A DNA stretch of 64,000 bases from NCBI GenBank assembly GCA_035388825.1, contig DAOOQQ010000010.1:31141-95140 (forward strand). Reading direction: 5' to 3'. The notes below the pieces were generated by a model, which worked only from the letters and a program-made list of their open reading frames with translations, was not told the origin of the DNA and made no database searches. The DNA comes from MWAR01 sp035388825 (lineage in GTDB: Bacteria; Muiribacteriota; Ozemobacteria; Ozemobacterales; Ozemobacteraceae). This document shows positions 37,812-46,768 of the stretch, piece after piece. The translations under genes and the position numbers were made by a program. Numbering within the stretch: position 1 is the first letter of the stretch; every line of letters starts with the position of its first letter.

Positions 37812-39128
37812 ATGCAACGTCTCGAGGAGATCCTTTCGTGGAAGAAGGCCGAGGATGCCCGGCGCAGCGGTCGGCTGGAGGAAGCGCTCGCCCTGTTCAC
37901 GGCGGAATACGAGGCGGCGCCGTCCGGTGCCGCGGGATGGCGGCGGCTGTTCTGCCTGCGCCGGCTCGGTCGGCTTGCCGAGGCGGAAGCGCTGGGCGCG
38001 GCGCTCGCGGCGATCCACCCCGACGATGCCCAGATCGGGGGTGAGCTCGCCTGGCTGGTTCACGAGACCGTCGTGAAGCCGGCGAAGGGGGCGGGCGATC
38101 ATGCGGCGATGCTGGCAGGGGCTCGCCGGATGGCGGAGCTGGCCCGGGGCGGCGTCGCGTTCGAGACGGCGGCGTTCGCCGCGATCGAGGCGGCCAAATC
38201 GCTGTCGGCATGGGAGGAGATGCTGGGCTGGTGCGACCGGATCGACCCGGCGACGCTCGCCGCCCAGCCCCGCGTGATGAACGGGCGGCGGTTGCCGTCC
38301 AGGCGGGAGATGTGGTGGTTTGCCCGGTGCCGCGCCTTGTTCCAGCTCGAGCAGTTCGAGGAGTGCCGGCGTGCCTCGCTCGAGGCGTTCAAGCAGTTCG
38401 GCCACCGGCTGGATTTCTCTCGCTGGGCGGCGTTGTCCCTCGAACGACTGGGAAACCGGGACGCGGCGATCGAGGAGATGCAGTGCCTTTCCCGTCACCG
38501 GAACGCCCAGTGGTATTACCAGCAGGACCTGGCCCGGATGGAACTGGCTGCCGGCCGGCCGGGTGAAGCCTGGGAGCATATCCGGCAGGGGGCCCGGATG
38601 CCGGGGGAGGCGCAGGCCAAGGTGAATCTGTATGCCGTGGGCGCCGAGGTTCTGGAGCTGCTCGGTCGCAAGGAGGAAGCGGGCGGGCACGCCCTCCTCG
38701 CGGCCCTGCTGCGGCAGGAACAGAACTGGCATCTTCCGGGCAAGCTTGAGGAGCTGCTTTTCCGACTTCCCGTGCCCGTGCCGACGCCGTCGCTCGCCGA
38801 GATCGAGAAGCGGTGCCGGGCGGCGTGGGCCGGTCAGGACGCCGTGACGCCCGGGCGGGCCGTCGAGGGGAAAGCGGCTCCAGCGGAGGACGCGGGAGAG
38901 GTTCTGGCCGAGGAGTGCCGGGGAACGGTGCGGCTGAAGGACGAAAAGGCGGCGTTCGGTTTCATCCGGGCCAACGACTTCGACAGCCTCGTCTTCGTGT
39001 TGATGAAGGATCTTCCCGAGTCGTGCCGGTTCGACGGCAGCCCCGTGCGGTTCACGGCCGTGCGCAGCTTCGACGCGAAAAAGAACCGCGAAGGCGTCCG
39101 TGCCATAGCGGTAACTATGGCCGCCTGA
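37812..39128 (+). CDS. TPR protein with C-terminal cold-shock-like domain
   Basis: A 438-residue protein starting at ATG 37812 behind GGAGG. Residues 1 to about 330 are helical repeats of TPR type (KKAEDARRSGRLEEALALF, LERLGNRDAAIEEM, ELLGRKEEAGGHALLAAL). Residues about 370-438 resemble a cold-shock / OB fold: GTVRLKDEKAAFGFIRAND, LVFVLMKDL, GSPVRFTAVRSFDAKKNREG, the usual nucleic-acid-binding layout of Csp proteins. It should be a cytoplasmic RNA- or ssDNA-binding scaffold. It sits between array 2 and the sigma/protease trio and ends in its own terminator. Confidence 0.65.
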   Translation: MQRLEEILSWKKAEDARRSGRLEEALALFTAEYEAAPSGAAGWRRLFCLRRLGRLAEAEALGAALAAIHPDDAQIGGELAWLVHETVVKPAKGAGDHAAMLAGARRMAELARGGVAFETAAFAAIEAAKSLSAWEEMLGWCDRIDPATLAAQPRVMNGRRLPSRREMWWFARCRALFQLEQFEECRRASLEAFKQFGHRLDFSRWAALSLERLGNRDAAIEEMQCLSRHRNAQWYYQQDLARMELAAGRPGEAWEHIRQGARMPGEAQAKVNLYAVGAEVLELLGRKEEAGGHALLAALLRQEQNWHLPGKLEELLFRLPVPVPTPSLAEIEKRCRAAWAGQDAVTPGRAVEGKAAPAEDAGEVLAEECRGTVRLKDEKAAFGFIRANDFDSLVFVLMKDLPESCRFDGSPVRFTAVRSFDAKKNREGVRAIAVTMAA

Positions 39129-39144
39129 GTTTCTGAGGTCTCAC

Positions 39145-39187
39145 AACCGCGGGCAGCTCTGCCGTTCGGCAGCGTTGCCCGCGGTTT
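39145..39187 (+). terminator. terminator after the TPR/cold-shock-like gene
   Basis: Stem AACCGCGGGCA / TGCCCGCGGTT with an internal smaller hairpin GCTCTGCC-GTTC-GGCAGC, followed by TTTCG, 17 nt past the stop codon. Confidence 0.7.
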
Positions 39188-39278
39188 CGCCTCGTCGGAT
39201 TCGAAGAGCCGAAAATCCGTTGTTCTCATGGCGGGATTTCGGGTATCGTGTGTCGACACCGATGATGAGAGGGAGCAT

Positions 39279-39707
39279 ATGACGGTCAGGGTGGGCGAAA
39301 AGGCACAATGGTTTTTCGAGCGGTCGGCGAGCGGCACCGCACGGACGTTCGCGGCACGACTGGGTGAGGTCTGGCGTGTGAAGAACCCTGTGTGGAGCAG
39401 ACTCCCGGCCCTTTCGCATCTTCGCGACCGCGAAGGGTTCCATCCGGGGTTGTGCATCCGGCCGCGGGCCAGGTTGATGGCCTTCGGCACGTCGAAGCTC
39501 GGCCAGACCAGACGGTCGAAGAGCCGGGTCTTCGAGGTGCCGGCCCATTCGTATCCCGGCGGCGAACTCGACGGCGCCTTCCTGCTGGATTATGCTGTCC
39601 CGACGAGCTGGGAGGACTGTTCCCTGACAAGGCCGCCCGCCCTTCTTCCCGAAGCTTTGCGGAACGAGCTGTCGCAGCTTCTGGGGGCGGGCACCGCCGA
39701 TGAGTGA
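39279..39707 (+). CDS. small protein of unknown function upstream of sigma gene
   Basis: A 142-residue protein; ATG 39279 follows GAGAGGGAG. No family recognised. It contains W-rich segments (AQWFFERSASGT, RVKNPVWSRLPAL), a basic middle (TSKLGQTRRSKSRVF) and an acidic C-terminus. Its stop overlaps the start of the next gene (39700) by 8 nt, so it is coupled to the sigma-like gene and likely part of the same system. No signal peptide or membrane helix. Confidence 0.6.
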   Translation: MTVRVGEKAQWFFERSASGTARTFAARLGEVWRVKNPVWSRLPALSHLRDREGFHPGLCIRPRARLMAFGTSKLGQTRRSKSRVFEVPAHSYPGGELDGAFLLDYAVPTSWEDCSLTRPPALLPEALRNELSQLLGAGTADE

Positions 39708-40734
39708 TATGATAGCACAACATATATATGAGGGCGCCGACGGCCGGCCCGGCGGTCGCAGATCGGCATTGGGTGAGGCTCTGGAAACGTGGTGGATCTC
39801 TCCGACGGAGCACGCCTGGCGGATGCTGCTGCCGGCCCTGTATGACGTGATTGCCCGGACGGCCGTGTCGTGGGGGCGCAAACATGGCCTGAACGAAGGT
39901 ACCCGCCTCACCCCGGAAGATCTCGCCCAGACCTCTTTCAGCCGATTCATGGAGGAGTTTCAGCAGGGGGCGGAGCCCGATCCGGCCCCTGACGTTTCAG
40001 GGCGGGCCACCCGGCCTCTGACGAGGCAGAGTCTTGCCGACATGCGCCTGACCTACACGTCCGAGCAGGTCGTCTCGTATCTGAAGAGGCGGTCCATGAA
40101 CCAATTCAAAAGCCAGTTCGACCGTCTGAAAAAGCGGGATAAACGGGTGACCTCGATGATGCAGACAGGAGACGACGGGGAGCTGCACCAGATGGAGATC
40201 GAGGATCGGAGCGCCCCGGACCCCTGGGACCGGGCATCGCCGCGGGTTGTGACCGCAGCCGAAGATCGCGAGGCGGACCGGCATATCGAGATCATCTGGG
40301 TATCGGCACCCAAGAAAAAGCAGATCCAGGCCTACCTGCTTCAACAGGCCCTCCGGCATGCGGAGGTCATGGCGGAGCTGGGTGTTCCCGAGAGTGTCTT
40401 CCGTCATCTCAATGCCTGTGAAAAGATGGAAAACAAGCGCACGATCCGGGTCGGGATGCGGAACGAGATGGCCGGCTCATCCGATGCGATCCAGTCGACG
40501 ATCCTGGGCCGGTTTTTGAACCTGGGCCGGTCGACTGCCTTGGAACAGGTGAAGGCCTTCGACCGATATCTCATCAATCGGGTCAAACCGGCATGTGATG
40601 CCGGTGGTCTTGAGTTTTCCGCGGTCGTCGGTTGCCTGCTGCGGAAAGCCGTTTCTCGGCTGGTGAGTGAGCGCGTTCCGTTCTGGGGCGATGAGGCCCT
40701 GTCACCCGGCCCCGACCTGGAAGAAGAGGAATGA
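39700..40734 (+). CDS. ECF-like sigma factor
   Basis: A 344-residue protein. Residues about 40-140 fit sigma-70 region 2: a helix VIARTAVSWGRKHGL, the LTPEDLAQTSFSRFMEEF motif (compare D-A-E-D-L-x-Q-x-x-F in ECF sigmas), and the basic helix VVSYLKRRSMNQFKSQFDRLKKRDKR after an insertion of about 30 residues. The middle ALRHAEVMAELGVPESVFRHL could be the region-4 helix-turn-helix. The C-terminal 100 residues are extra. It should redirect RNA polymerase when released. Five nt separate it from the next, zinc-finger gene, a common sigma/anti-sigma arrangement. Confidence 0.6.
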   Translation: MSDMIAQHIYEGADGRPGGRRSALGEALETWWISPTEHAWRMLLPALYDVIARTAVSWGRKHGLNEGTRLTPEDLAQTSFSRFMEEFQQGAEPDPAPDVSGRATRPLTRQSLADMRLTYTSEQVVSYLKRRSMNQFKSQFDRLKKRDKRVTSMMQTGDDGELHQMEIEDRSAPDPWDRASPRVVTAAEDREADRHIEIIWVSAPKKKQIQAYLLQQALRHAEVMAELGVPESVFRHLNACEKMENKRTIRVGMRNEMAGSSDAIQSTILGRFLNLGRSTALEQVKAFDRYLINRVKPACDAGGLEFSAVVGCLLRKAVSRLVSERVPFWGDEALSPGPDLEEEE

Positions 40735-40738
40735 AGCC

Positions 40739-41764
40739 ATGAAATGCCTGAACGGTGCTTCCCTGGAAGCCCATATCGAATCTCTTCGCTTCGGCAGGCC
40801 CGATCCGAAGATCGAAGCCCATCTGGCAACCTGCCGGCGGTGCGCCCTCCTCGTGGAGCATGCTGCCAGGCCGATGCCTGCCGGTCTGGCGGCACGGGCC
40901 GAACAGATCGGGCGGCTCCTCCGAACGAAGCGGCCCGAGACGATCGAGCCTGGTCAGATCTGGCGGTTGCGAGAGCAAATACAGAGTGAACACTATTTCA
41001 TCGGAGTCGTCACGCGCGGGCCGGAGATGTCGATCGATCCCAACCATCCCGATGTCCGGATGGCGATGGCAAGTCTCGATGCGAATGAAAGCGACGTACA
41101 GGTCGGCGACATCGTCGTCGAACACGACGAATCCCCCCTTGGGCTGCGCTACCTGATCGAGCATTGGAACGAACGGCCGGTGCCGGCCGCCGAACTCGAG
41201 ATCTGCCTCGGACGCCTCGCTGAGGCTGCCTGGAAGCGGCTCGAGGCCGCCCTTTGCGATCTCGGGGAAGAGGAGGAGCTATCCGAGGCCGTCCGTGCAT
41301 ATCGCACGAGGCGGATCCGCGAGACGGCCGCCCTTTCCCACAAGTCGCTGGAACGGGCTGCCCGCGCGATGTCGGAGGACCAGGGGAGTGAGCCGGCGGC
41401 GCCCGGATGGCGCGGTTCAGCCGGACCCCTCTTCTTCGAGTTTGCGGCCAACGAGTTTCTTCGGGCGGTTGCCGCTGACAAAGATCTCACACCTTTTCGT
41501 ATATTTGGAAGAATATTCCTCGGCAAACTGCGTGCACTGCCGTCGGATCTCGGCTTGGCCGGCCGTGAAACGCCGAAGGGCTTCCGATTCAGGCTGCGCG
41601 ACCCGAGGCTGCGCATGGTCATGGAGATTTTCGGACCGAAAGGGGAGATTCTCACGTCGGCCGACTTCTCCGAAGGCATCCTCCAACTGACCGAAGAGAT
41701 GATCCCGGACTGGAAGAGCGTCTCCGGCGTCAACTTCCTGACGGGCACCAGGAATGACGGCTGA
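40739..41764 (+). CDS. zinc-finger anti-sigma-like protein
   Basis: A 341-residue protein. The N-terminus has the H-x3-C-x2-C pattern of anti-sigma zf-HC2 domains (HLATCRRC; H28, C32, C35). Residues about 60-160 start with PGQIWRLREQI and end VVEHDESPLGLRYLIEHWN; the layout is loosely PemK/MazF-like, which I cannot prove. A helical linker and a separate C-terminal domain (about 225-341, FFEFAANEFLRAVAAD to EIFGPKGEILTSADF) follow. No membrane helix, so it is a soluble anti-sigma candidate. It overlaps the protease-like gene by 11 nt. Likely role: hold the upstream sigma factor until cut or modified. Confidence 0.55.
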   Translation: MKCLNGASLEAHIESLRFGRPDPKIEAHLATCRRCALLVEHAARPMPAGLAARAEQIGRLLRTKRPETIEPGQIWRLREQIQSEHYFIGVVTRGPEMSIDPNHPDVRMAMASLDANESDVQVGDIVVEHDESPLGLRYLIEHWNERPVPAAELEICLGRLAEAAWKRLEAALCDLGEEEELSEAVRAYRTRRIRETAALSHKSLERAARAMSEDQGSEPAAPGWRGSAGPLFFEFAANEFLRAVAADKDLTPFRIFGRIFLGKLRALPSDLGLAGRETPKGFRFRLRDPRLRMVMEIFGPKGEILTSADFSEGILQLTEEMIPDWKSVSGVNFLTGTRNDG

Positions 41765-44700
41765 TCAAGCCCGCACGAGGCGGGACGTGGGCCGGCCGCA
41801 CCCGGATGGCGCGGCCCGGCCGGTCCCGTCGGGGGCTCTGCGAGCGATTTGCGCGCATTTTCAGGCGCGTCTCCGTCTTCTCCAATACCCCGGTCGGGCT
41901 ACTGACCGCGTGGTGGAATCGGCATTTCCCAGGGAACCCATTTCGGGCACTCCAGAACTGTCGGCCATCGTGCGGTTCGGCCGGACGCTTCCTCTTCCGA
42001 TGCGGTTTCTCCCAAGGTCATCGGAAGCCCTCTGGAGCCTCGGTTATCAGGCACTCGGCGTGATGGATATGGAGTTGGATAAGGCTTGGGAAGGGGGCTG
42101 CGCCCGGATTCCAATGCTTCCAGAGGATCTTCGCGATATGGCCGGCAAGATCCGCAGCGCATTTCCCGGGGAGGACGAGTTTGCGGAGCGCCTGTTGGCG
42201 ATTGCCGATCAAAAGGAGAAGCTCCTGCATGGCGGGGTGTTGGCCGCGCGCGAGGCGCCTGGGCATCTTCCCGGGCTGGCGTTTCCGGTCATTCTCGACG
42301 GGAAAGGGCCACCCACCGTCGTCTGGGAAGCGGTGTTCACGGGAAATCTTGCGGGTGTCTTCCGGCCAAGCAGGAGCCGTGCAGGATCGAGCTTCGCCGA
42401 AGGGATCGAACGGGCCGGCGGCCTGATCCGGAACCGGTTCGGTGATTCCGTCGATACGAGGCTGCTTTGTCCGGCCACACACCTGTTCGGCCTGAAAACA
42501 GACGGATTTTCCGGCAGTCTGGCGATGTGGGCGGCTCTGTGGCTGGCCGCAATGGGGGTCCGTGTGCCGGGCGGCGCGTTGGCGGTGACGGGGAAGCTGA
42601 GCGATACCGGCCGGGTGGAAAGCGTGGCGCATACCGAGGTGAAGGCGAAAATTGCCTTGTCCTGCGGCTTCCCCTACGTGGTCGTCCCCTCGGAAGATCT
42701 CGAGGAAGGCCCAGATTGGATGCGGCGGGACGGTCGGATCGTCGGGATCCGGGATTGCGACCAGTTCCATGAATGGCTGTTGCTTGCCGATCCCGAGTAT
42801 TCGATTCGCGGAAAGCTGTTTCATATTGCCCGCGGCGTCCGTTCCCCAAAGCTTCTGCCGGCCGAAGAATCGATTCGTCCGGTGATCGCTGCCGATCTCG
42901 AGGCCGGAACGTGGGCGGACACCTGGCAGAATCTTCGTCGCGTTGCGCGGGAAAGCCCGCGCAGCGGGGGCGAGAAACGATGGCGGGCGGTGGTCGGCAC
43001 GTGTCGAAAGGCTCTGGCAGGCCTTTTGCGCGAAAACCAGAGCGCCAGGATTCCGCGACAGCGCTGGTTTGGCTTGTTCCGGGCGATCGTGCCGGAGTCG
43101 GTTTTCCTGCTTCATCTCCCGTTGCTTCTGGAACGGTACGGGCGACACGAGCGCGCGCTCGCGGACCAGCTGTATGCGCGGCTCGGGCACCGTCTTGCCG
43201 ACCAGGATCTCCAGCTCGACCTCGCCCTCAAATGGGGAAGCGGCTTATTCCTGTCGCCAGAGGTCAGTCCCTGGGCCAGAGACAGGGAGTTCCGCGAGCG
43301 GTATCCCCTCCTTTGCTGGCTGCTGTTTTCCGATCCCTTCGTGGCTCTCGAGGCGATGTCGGGGTGGCAGCCCCTCACATCTCTGGAAGAGCAGTGGCGG
43401 CGAAGAATATTTCGAGGTTTACAACAGCTCGAGCCTGGCGAGCTGGCCAATCCCGAAAATGAAAACCAGCGGGGGGTCCGGCGCATCCTGGCGTTCGCCG
43501 CCCGGTCCGGGTCTCCTGCCGGCGATGGCCGACTGTGCGAAAATTCCCTTGGGGTGTGGGAATTCAGGCCTGCGGTAGCCAACGTGACCCCCATCGACCA
43601 CCGACCGAAACGGATGCTCCAGATTCTACTCCTCTCGGAGCGGTTGACACGAGCGGAACGTCAGACGTTGAGTCGGCATTTTCGAGCTCACGTCGAATGT
43701 CGCCGGCCAACCCCTGATGACCGGCTTCTCGTCGAGGACCTCCTGCGCTGTCGACCAACCGATGAGGACGAGCGGTGGCGGCTTGCCCGGAGGTGCGGAA
43801 GTTCCGCTCTCCAGATGTTAAAAAACTGTGAAGCCGTTCTCAAACCGCGTGGGAAACAGAGGGGGCGCAGGTCGCACAACTGGATCGAATTGTTGCGGGA
43901 TGCCTGGCGGGTTGAAGGCGAGCCGGAAGTTGCGGAGAACGAACGGAGAGAGCGGATTCGGAGTCTCGACAACGCCCTGACGCGCGCCCTCGGAAACCTG
44001 TTCGATGGAACGATTGGCGATGTGAAGGAACAAGCCTTTCAGTGTCTCGTCAACCCGGCGCTCGTTTTGGCAAGGCTCTCTCTCTCCTTCGAGGCTGCCG
44101 GACGCGTCTCTGATGGGATCGGCGCACATCTGGACCGTTGGTATGCGTTCATCGTCGAAAAGCCGCTTCCCGGGCTGGGCTATCGGTCGGACCTGGTTCG
44201 GGAGTGCTTGTTGCACTGGGCGGGCCGGCTAACCGGCGAGGGCCATCTTCCCGAGCCGCGATGGTCGAGACGCCGGAGTCTGGGGTTGAGTTTCTGGAGC
44301 GGTTTTCATGGTGTCGGGGGAAAAACGGGAAAACCGGTTTCCGGTGAGGAGTGGCTGAAGTGGATTCTCTGCGCCGTTCGCAACGGTGAGCCTTCCGTGA
44401 TCTGGCTGCCGGTCATGGAAGCCATTCTCTCGCAACAGGAGTGGAGCCTGTTGGAAACGGAGCTTGACCGGCATCGTGCGACTCTCGTGGCGCGAACCGA
44501 TGGCACGGACTTGGAAATGAACCTTCTGGGCTTGAGATTGTGCCGGGCGGCTTGGCCAAAGCGGGCGATCTGGAAATCATTTCCCTCCGAGTGGTTCCTT
44601 TCGGCAAACGAGTGGGTCCGGGGCATGCACGACAAAGCTCATCGAGTTCGCACCACGGAAGAGGGACTCGCTCCGCTCGGGATTGGCTGGCTGAGGGGGG

Positions 44701-45008
44701 AGGTCCCCTGGGGGCTGGGCCGGAGACTTGCCGGAAGCCGGGGGTTCACGCCGGTCGCTCCGGCCTGTCAGGAACTTTTCTCCCCTCGAGGTCGGCGGTC
44801 TTTCGGTGCGCTGCTGCGGCTTCTTGGGGTGCCAGGGCTGTGGCAGGTGGAGTGGGAGCGAAATATATTTATTTCAATATATATTCTGCAATGCCGGCAT
44901 GCCGGCCGCTCGAGCTTGGTCGGGAAAACGATGGCCTGGGACGGCTGTGATCCGGCCAATACGTTCCTGGGGGCCGATCTGTCGGAGGGAACGTCGTTGC
45001 CGAGGTGA
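41754..45008 (+). CDS. large protein with N-terminal Lon-type (S16) protease-like domain
   Basis: A 1084-residue protein. Residues about 170-320 match the Lon proteolytic domain without its AAA ATPase. DGFSGSLAMWAALWLAAMG carries the probable nucleophile S253 in place of DGPSAG; ALAVTGKLSDTGRVESVAH corresponds to the M-T-G-E-I-x-L-x-G strand; and EVKAKIALSCGFPYVVVPSED places K297 at the catalytic lysine. About 750 residues of mostly helical, Trp/Arg-rich sequence of unknown family follow, possibly a sensor or scaffold. No SAVED or CARF motif was recognised. Its overlap with the anti-sigma-like gene suggests that protein as substrate. Confidence 0.6.
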   Translation: MTADQARTRRDVGRPHPDGAARPVPSGALRAICAHFQARLRLLQYPGRATDRVVESAFPREPISGTPELSAIVRFGRTLPLPMRFLPRSSEALWSLGYQALGVMDMELDKAWEGGCARIPMLPEDLRDMAGKIRSAFPGEDEFAERLLAIADQKEKLLHGGVLAAREAPGHLPGLAFPVILDGKGPPTVVWEAVFTGNLAGVFRPSRSRAGSSFAEGIERAGGLIRNRFGDSVDTRLLCPATHLFGLKTDGFSGSLAMWAALWLAAMGVRVPGGALAVTGKLSDTGRVESVAHTEVKAKIALSCGFPYVVVPSEDLEEGPDWMRRDGRIVGIRDCDQFHEWLLLADPEYSIRGKLFHIARGVRSPKLLPAEESIRPVIAADLEAGTWADTWQNLRRVARESPRSGGEKRWRAVVGTCRKALAGLLRENQSARIPRQRWFGLFRAIVPESVFLLHLPLLLERYGRHERALADQLYARLGHRLADQDLQLDLALKWGSGLFLSPEVSPWARDREFRERYPLLCWLLFSDPFVALEAMSGWQPLTSLEEQWRRRIFRGLQQLEPGELANPENENQRGVRRILAFAARSGSPAGDGRLCENSLGVWEFRPAVANVTPIDHRPKRMLQILLLSERLTRAERQTLSRHFRAHVECRRPTPDDRLLVEDLLRCRPTDEDERWRLARRCGSSALQMLKNCEAVLKPRGKQRGRRSHNWIELLRDAWRVEGEPEVAENERRERIRSLDNALTRALGNLFDGTIGDVKEQAFQCLVNPALVLARLSLSFEAAGRVSDGIGAHLDRWYAFIVEKPLPGLGYRSDLVRECLLHWAGRLTGEGHLPEPRWSRRRSLGLSFWSGFHGVGGKTGKPVSGEEWLKWILCAVRNGEPSVIWLPVMEAILSQQEWSLLETELDRHRATLVARTDGTDLEMNLLGLRLCRAAWPKRAIWKSFPSEWFLSANEWVRGMHDKAHRVRTTEEGLAPLGIGWLRGEVPWGLGRRLAGSRGFTPVAPACQELFSPRGRRSFGALLRLLGVPGLWQVEWERNIFISIYILQCRHAGRSSLVGKTMAWDGCDPANTFLGADLSEGTSLPR

Positions 45009-45041
45009 AAAAAAGCCCCTCTTCGTGGGGACGAAGAGGGG
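45008..45041 (-). terminator. terminator between protease-like gene and 176-aa gene
   Basis: Eleven-base-pair stem CCCCTCTTCGT / ACGAAGAGGGG with a GGGG loop at 45016-45041, preceded on the plus strand by a run of A. Read on the minus strand this is a hairpin followed by T, so it mainly serves the minus-strand gene. Confidence 0.7.
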
Positions 45042-45092
45042 TGCAAGAGTAAAGGAGGATTTCAGTAAAAAGGAGAAGAGGGAGAGGAAGAA

Positions 45093-45623
45093 TCAGAGGG
45101 TCAGGGCTTTGTCGACACGTTTGATCGTGTTGAGGGTCGTCTGGAAGTAGATCTCTTCGGGGGTTCGGGGCGCGGGGCCGGCTTCGCGGGTGGGGAGGCC
45201 GTCGTCCGCTTTCTGCGAGTCGAGTTCGGACCAGACCTGCTCGACCTGTTCCCAGAAGGCGTCGATCTGGCCGGTCGGTTTGTTCTGAAGGGAAGGGTGA
45301 TTGCGGACCATCTTCTGGATGGCATCCAGTTCGGAGCCGCTGAAACGCTCTTTCAGATTGGCGAGGAACGGGCGGGCTTCGCTGCTGATGCCGTTCTGGC
45401 CGGCCTGGGAGGCGAGAACGGTCGCGGCGAACGACATCTGATCCTGGCGGGGCATGCGCTGCGTCAGGTTCCAGAAGTCCTGGAGCATGTTCGGCACCTG
45501 GAAGGAGGAGTGCTCCATCCGGCGCTCGGTGTTGTCGAAGATGATGGCCGGTTCGTTGGTGCGGCTGCGGGCGGCCGGGGATTCGAGCCGCGGCATCCGG
45601 GAGTTGAGGGTTCCGACGTTCAT
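45093..45623 (-). CDS. unknown soluble protein
   Basis: A 176-residue protein; ATG 45623 follows GGAGGC. No family recognised. An N-terminal disordered stretch rich in Arg/Ser/Pro is followed by helices with regular hydrophobic spacing (NMLQDFWNLTQRMPRQDQMSFAATVL, GSELDAIQKMVRNH, IDAFWEQVEQVW). Length and helix pattern are reminiscent of secretion or flagellar accessory proteins, but nothing specific supports this. It is a single gene with its own terminator. Confidence 0.65.
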   Translation of the reverse strand: MNVGTLNSRMPRLESPAARSRTNEPAIIFDNTERRMEHSSFQVPNMLQDFWNLTQRMPRQDQMSFAATVLASQAGQNGISSEARPFLANLKERFSGSELDAIQKMVRNHPSLQNKPTGQIDAFWEQVEQVWSELDSQKADDGLPTREAGPAPRTPEEIYFQTTLNTIKRVDKALTL

Positions 45624-45771
45624 GTGGTGCCTCCATGCGACGTTTGATCTTTTCTACGAGGGATATCGGCAGTTTGCCGCTCATGCATGAGCCGGATTTT
45701 TGAAAAAGTTTTGAACGGCTTCTGCGACACTGCGGGAGATGCTCCGTTGAAATTTCCCTCGGATTCAAGAA

Positions 45772-45920
45772 CGCATCCGCAGATGGAGGGCAGATGAACG
45801 CAGATGAAAAACCAGAGAGGAACGAACGCCTGGCCCCCCCTTGTTTCCAGGATGCGACGCAAACTCGATGGTTGAAGACGCTCAGGATTTCATCTGCGTC
45901 ATCTGTGCCATCTGTGGATC
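45772..45920. repeat. CATCTG-type dispersed short repeats
   Basis: Two blocks: 45772-45810 with GCAGATGAACGCAGATGA, and 45887-45920 in the opposite sense with CATCTGCGTCATCTGTGCC. A third related copy is at 60424-60458. Sequences of this type recur between genes in many environmental bacteria; their role is unknown. Confidence 0.5.
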
Positions 45921-46536
45921 GGTCCTTTTGACGAAACCCACATACCAGGATCCGATCCTCCGTGAAAACTCTGTGTCCTCTGTGTTCTCCGTGATGAAGC
46001 CGTTTTCCGGGGTGTCTCTTTCGGCTGCCAACGAGGGTGGATATGTGGGAGGAACCACCCATGCCAGGGCGCCGTTCGGCCAACCGGTGAAGAGGGTCGG
46101 GAATGTTGCCGATCGGGGAGGGTGAAAGAAGGGCGTATCGTGCCGCATACGTGAGTCCAGAAAATATTCCGGGGTCTCAGGACCGCTCAGCTTGCAGAAA
46201 CGGCTTGAATCCACGGATCCGGTATGCCGATGTTTTCCCGTGCGAAATTTTTATACAATTTTCAGGACTCCCCTTGTGGGATGAGATTCTGGATGCTATA
46301 AGGAGTTGACGCTCGCGATGGAAGTTCTTCCGGATGCTCCAGAAAGAGCAGCGGAGCGGGCGCAGAAGAGAAAGCGACAAAGGCAGGCAGACAAGCTTCC
46401 ATGACTGGTGACGAACCCTCATCGCTGATTTCACGGCGCCGCCGACTGAGGCGACGCATCGTGGAAATTCCGGTTAGAATCAAGCAATCACGCTTCCCCG
46501 CTGCGGGAGGCTTTTTTCTTTGTCCGGAATTCCGTG

Positions 46537-46630
46537 GCCAGGCGGTCACCCAGGGAGGCCAAGCGGCGTAGGGTTGCGGGTTGACGCGAGTGCGGAGCCG
46601 CGAGGCTCAAGGGACTCCACGACGCCTGGC
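46537..46630 (+). ncRNA. candidate structured RNA
   Basis: The ends pair as GCCAGGCG / CGCCTGGC around 94 nt. Inside, GAGCC-GCGA-GGCTC (46595-46608) is a perfect stem with a GNRA tetraloop. It lies in non-coding DNA about 140 nt before the ATP-grasp operon. I do not recognise any known RNA family (not RNase P, SRP or tmRNA). It could be a leader element or a chance GC-rich fold. Confidence 0.3.
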
Positions 46631-46768
46631 GAGGGCGGGTGGAGGGTCGGTCGGGAGGCCGGCCTTATAACAAAATGACATGGATCAAGAAACCCCTGGG
46701 AGTACGAATGCAGGATCGCTGAAGCTCGATACCACCTCCGGAAACGAGAACAAGGCGGAGGTGCTGTG

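Larger units (their letters stand above)
45624..46768. other. 1.1-kb intergenic region with degenerate repeats and possible RNA
   Basis: No supported protein gene. It holds copies of a short repeat with CATCTGCG/CATCTGTG units (45772-45810 and 45887-45920), a related CTCTGTGTCCTCTGTG stretch (about 45969-45990), a possible 28-codon frame at 46318-46404, a weak hairpin plus T-run near 46497-46517, and a structured GC-rich segment at 46537-46630. The low coding signal suggests decayed or non-coding DNA. Confidence 0.6.

Noticed and set aside
44869..46083. Minus-strand frame of 404 codons
   Set aside because: It crosses a terminator, the 176-residue gene in another frame and repeat-bearing non-coding DNA.
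46318..46404. 28-codon frame with AAGGAG upstream
   Set aside because: The ribosome site is 12 nt from ATG, the peptide is a run of charged residues, and the surrounding region looks non-coding.
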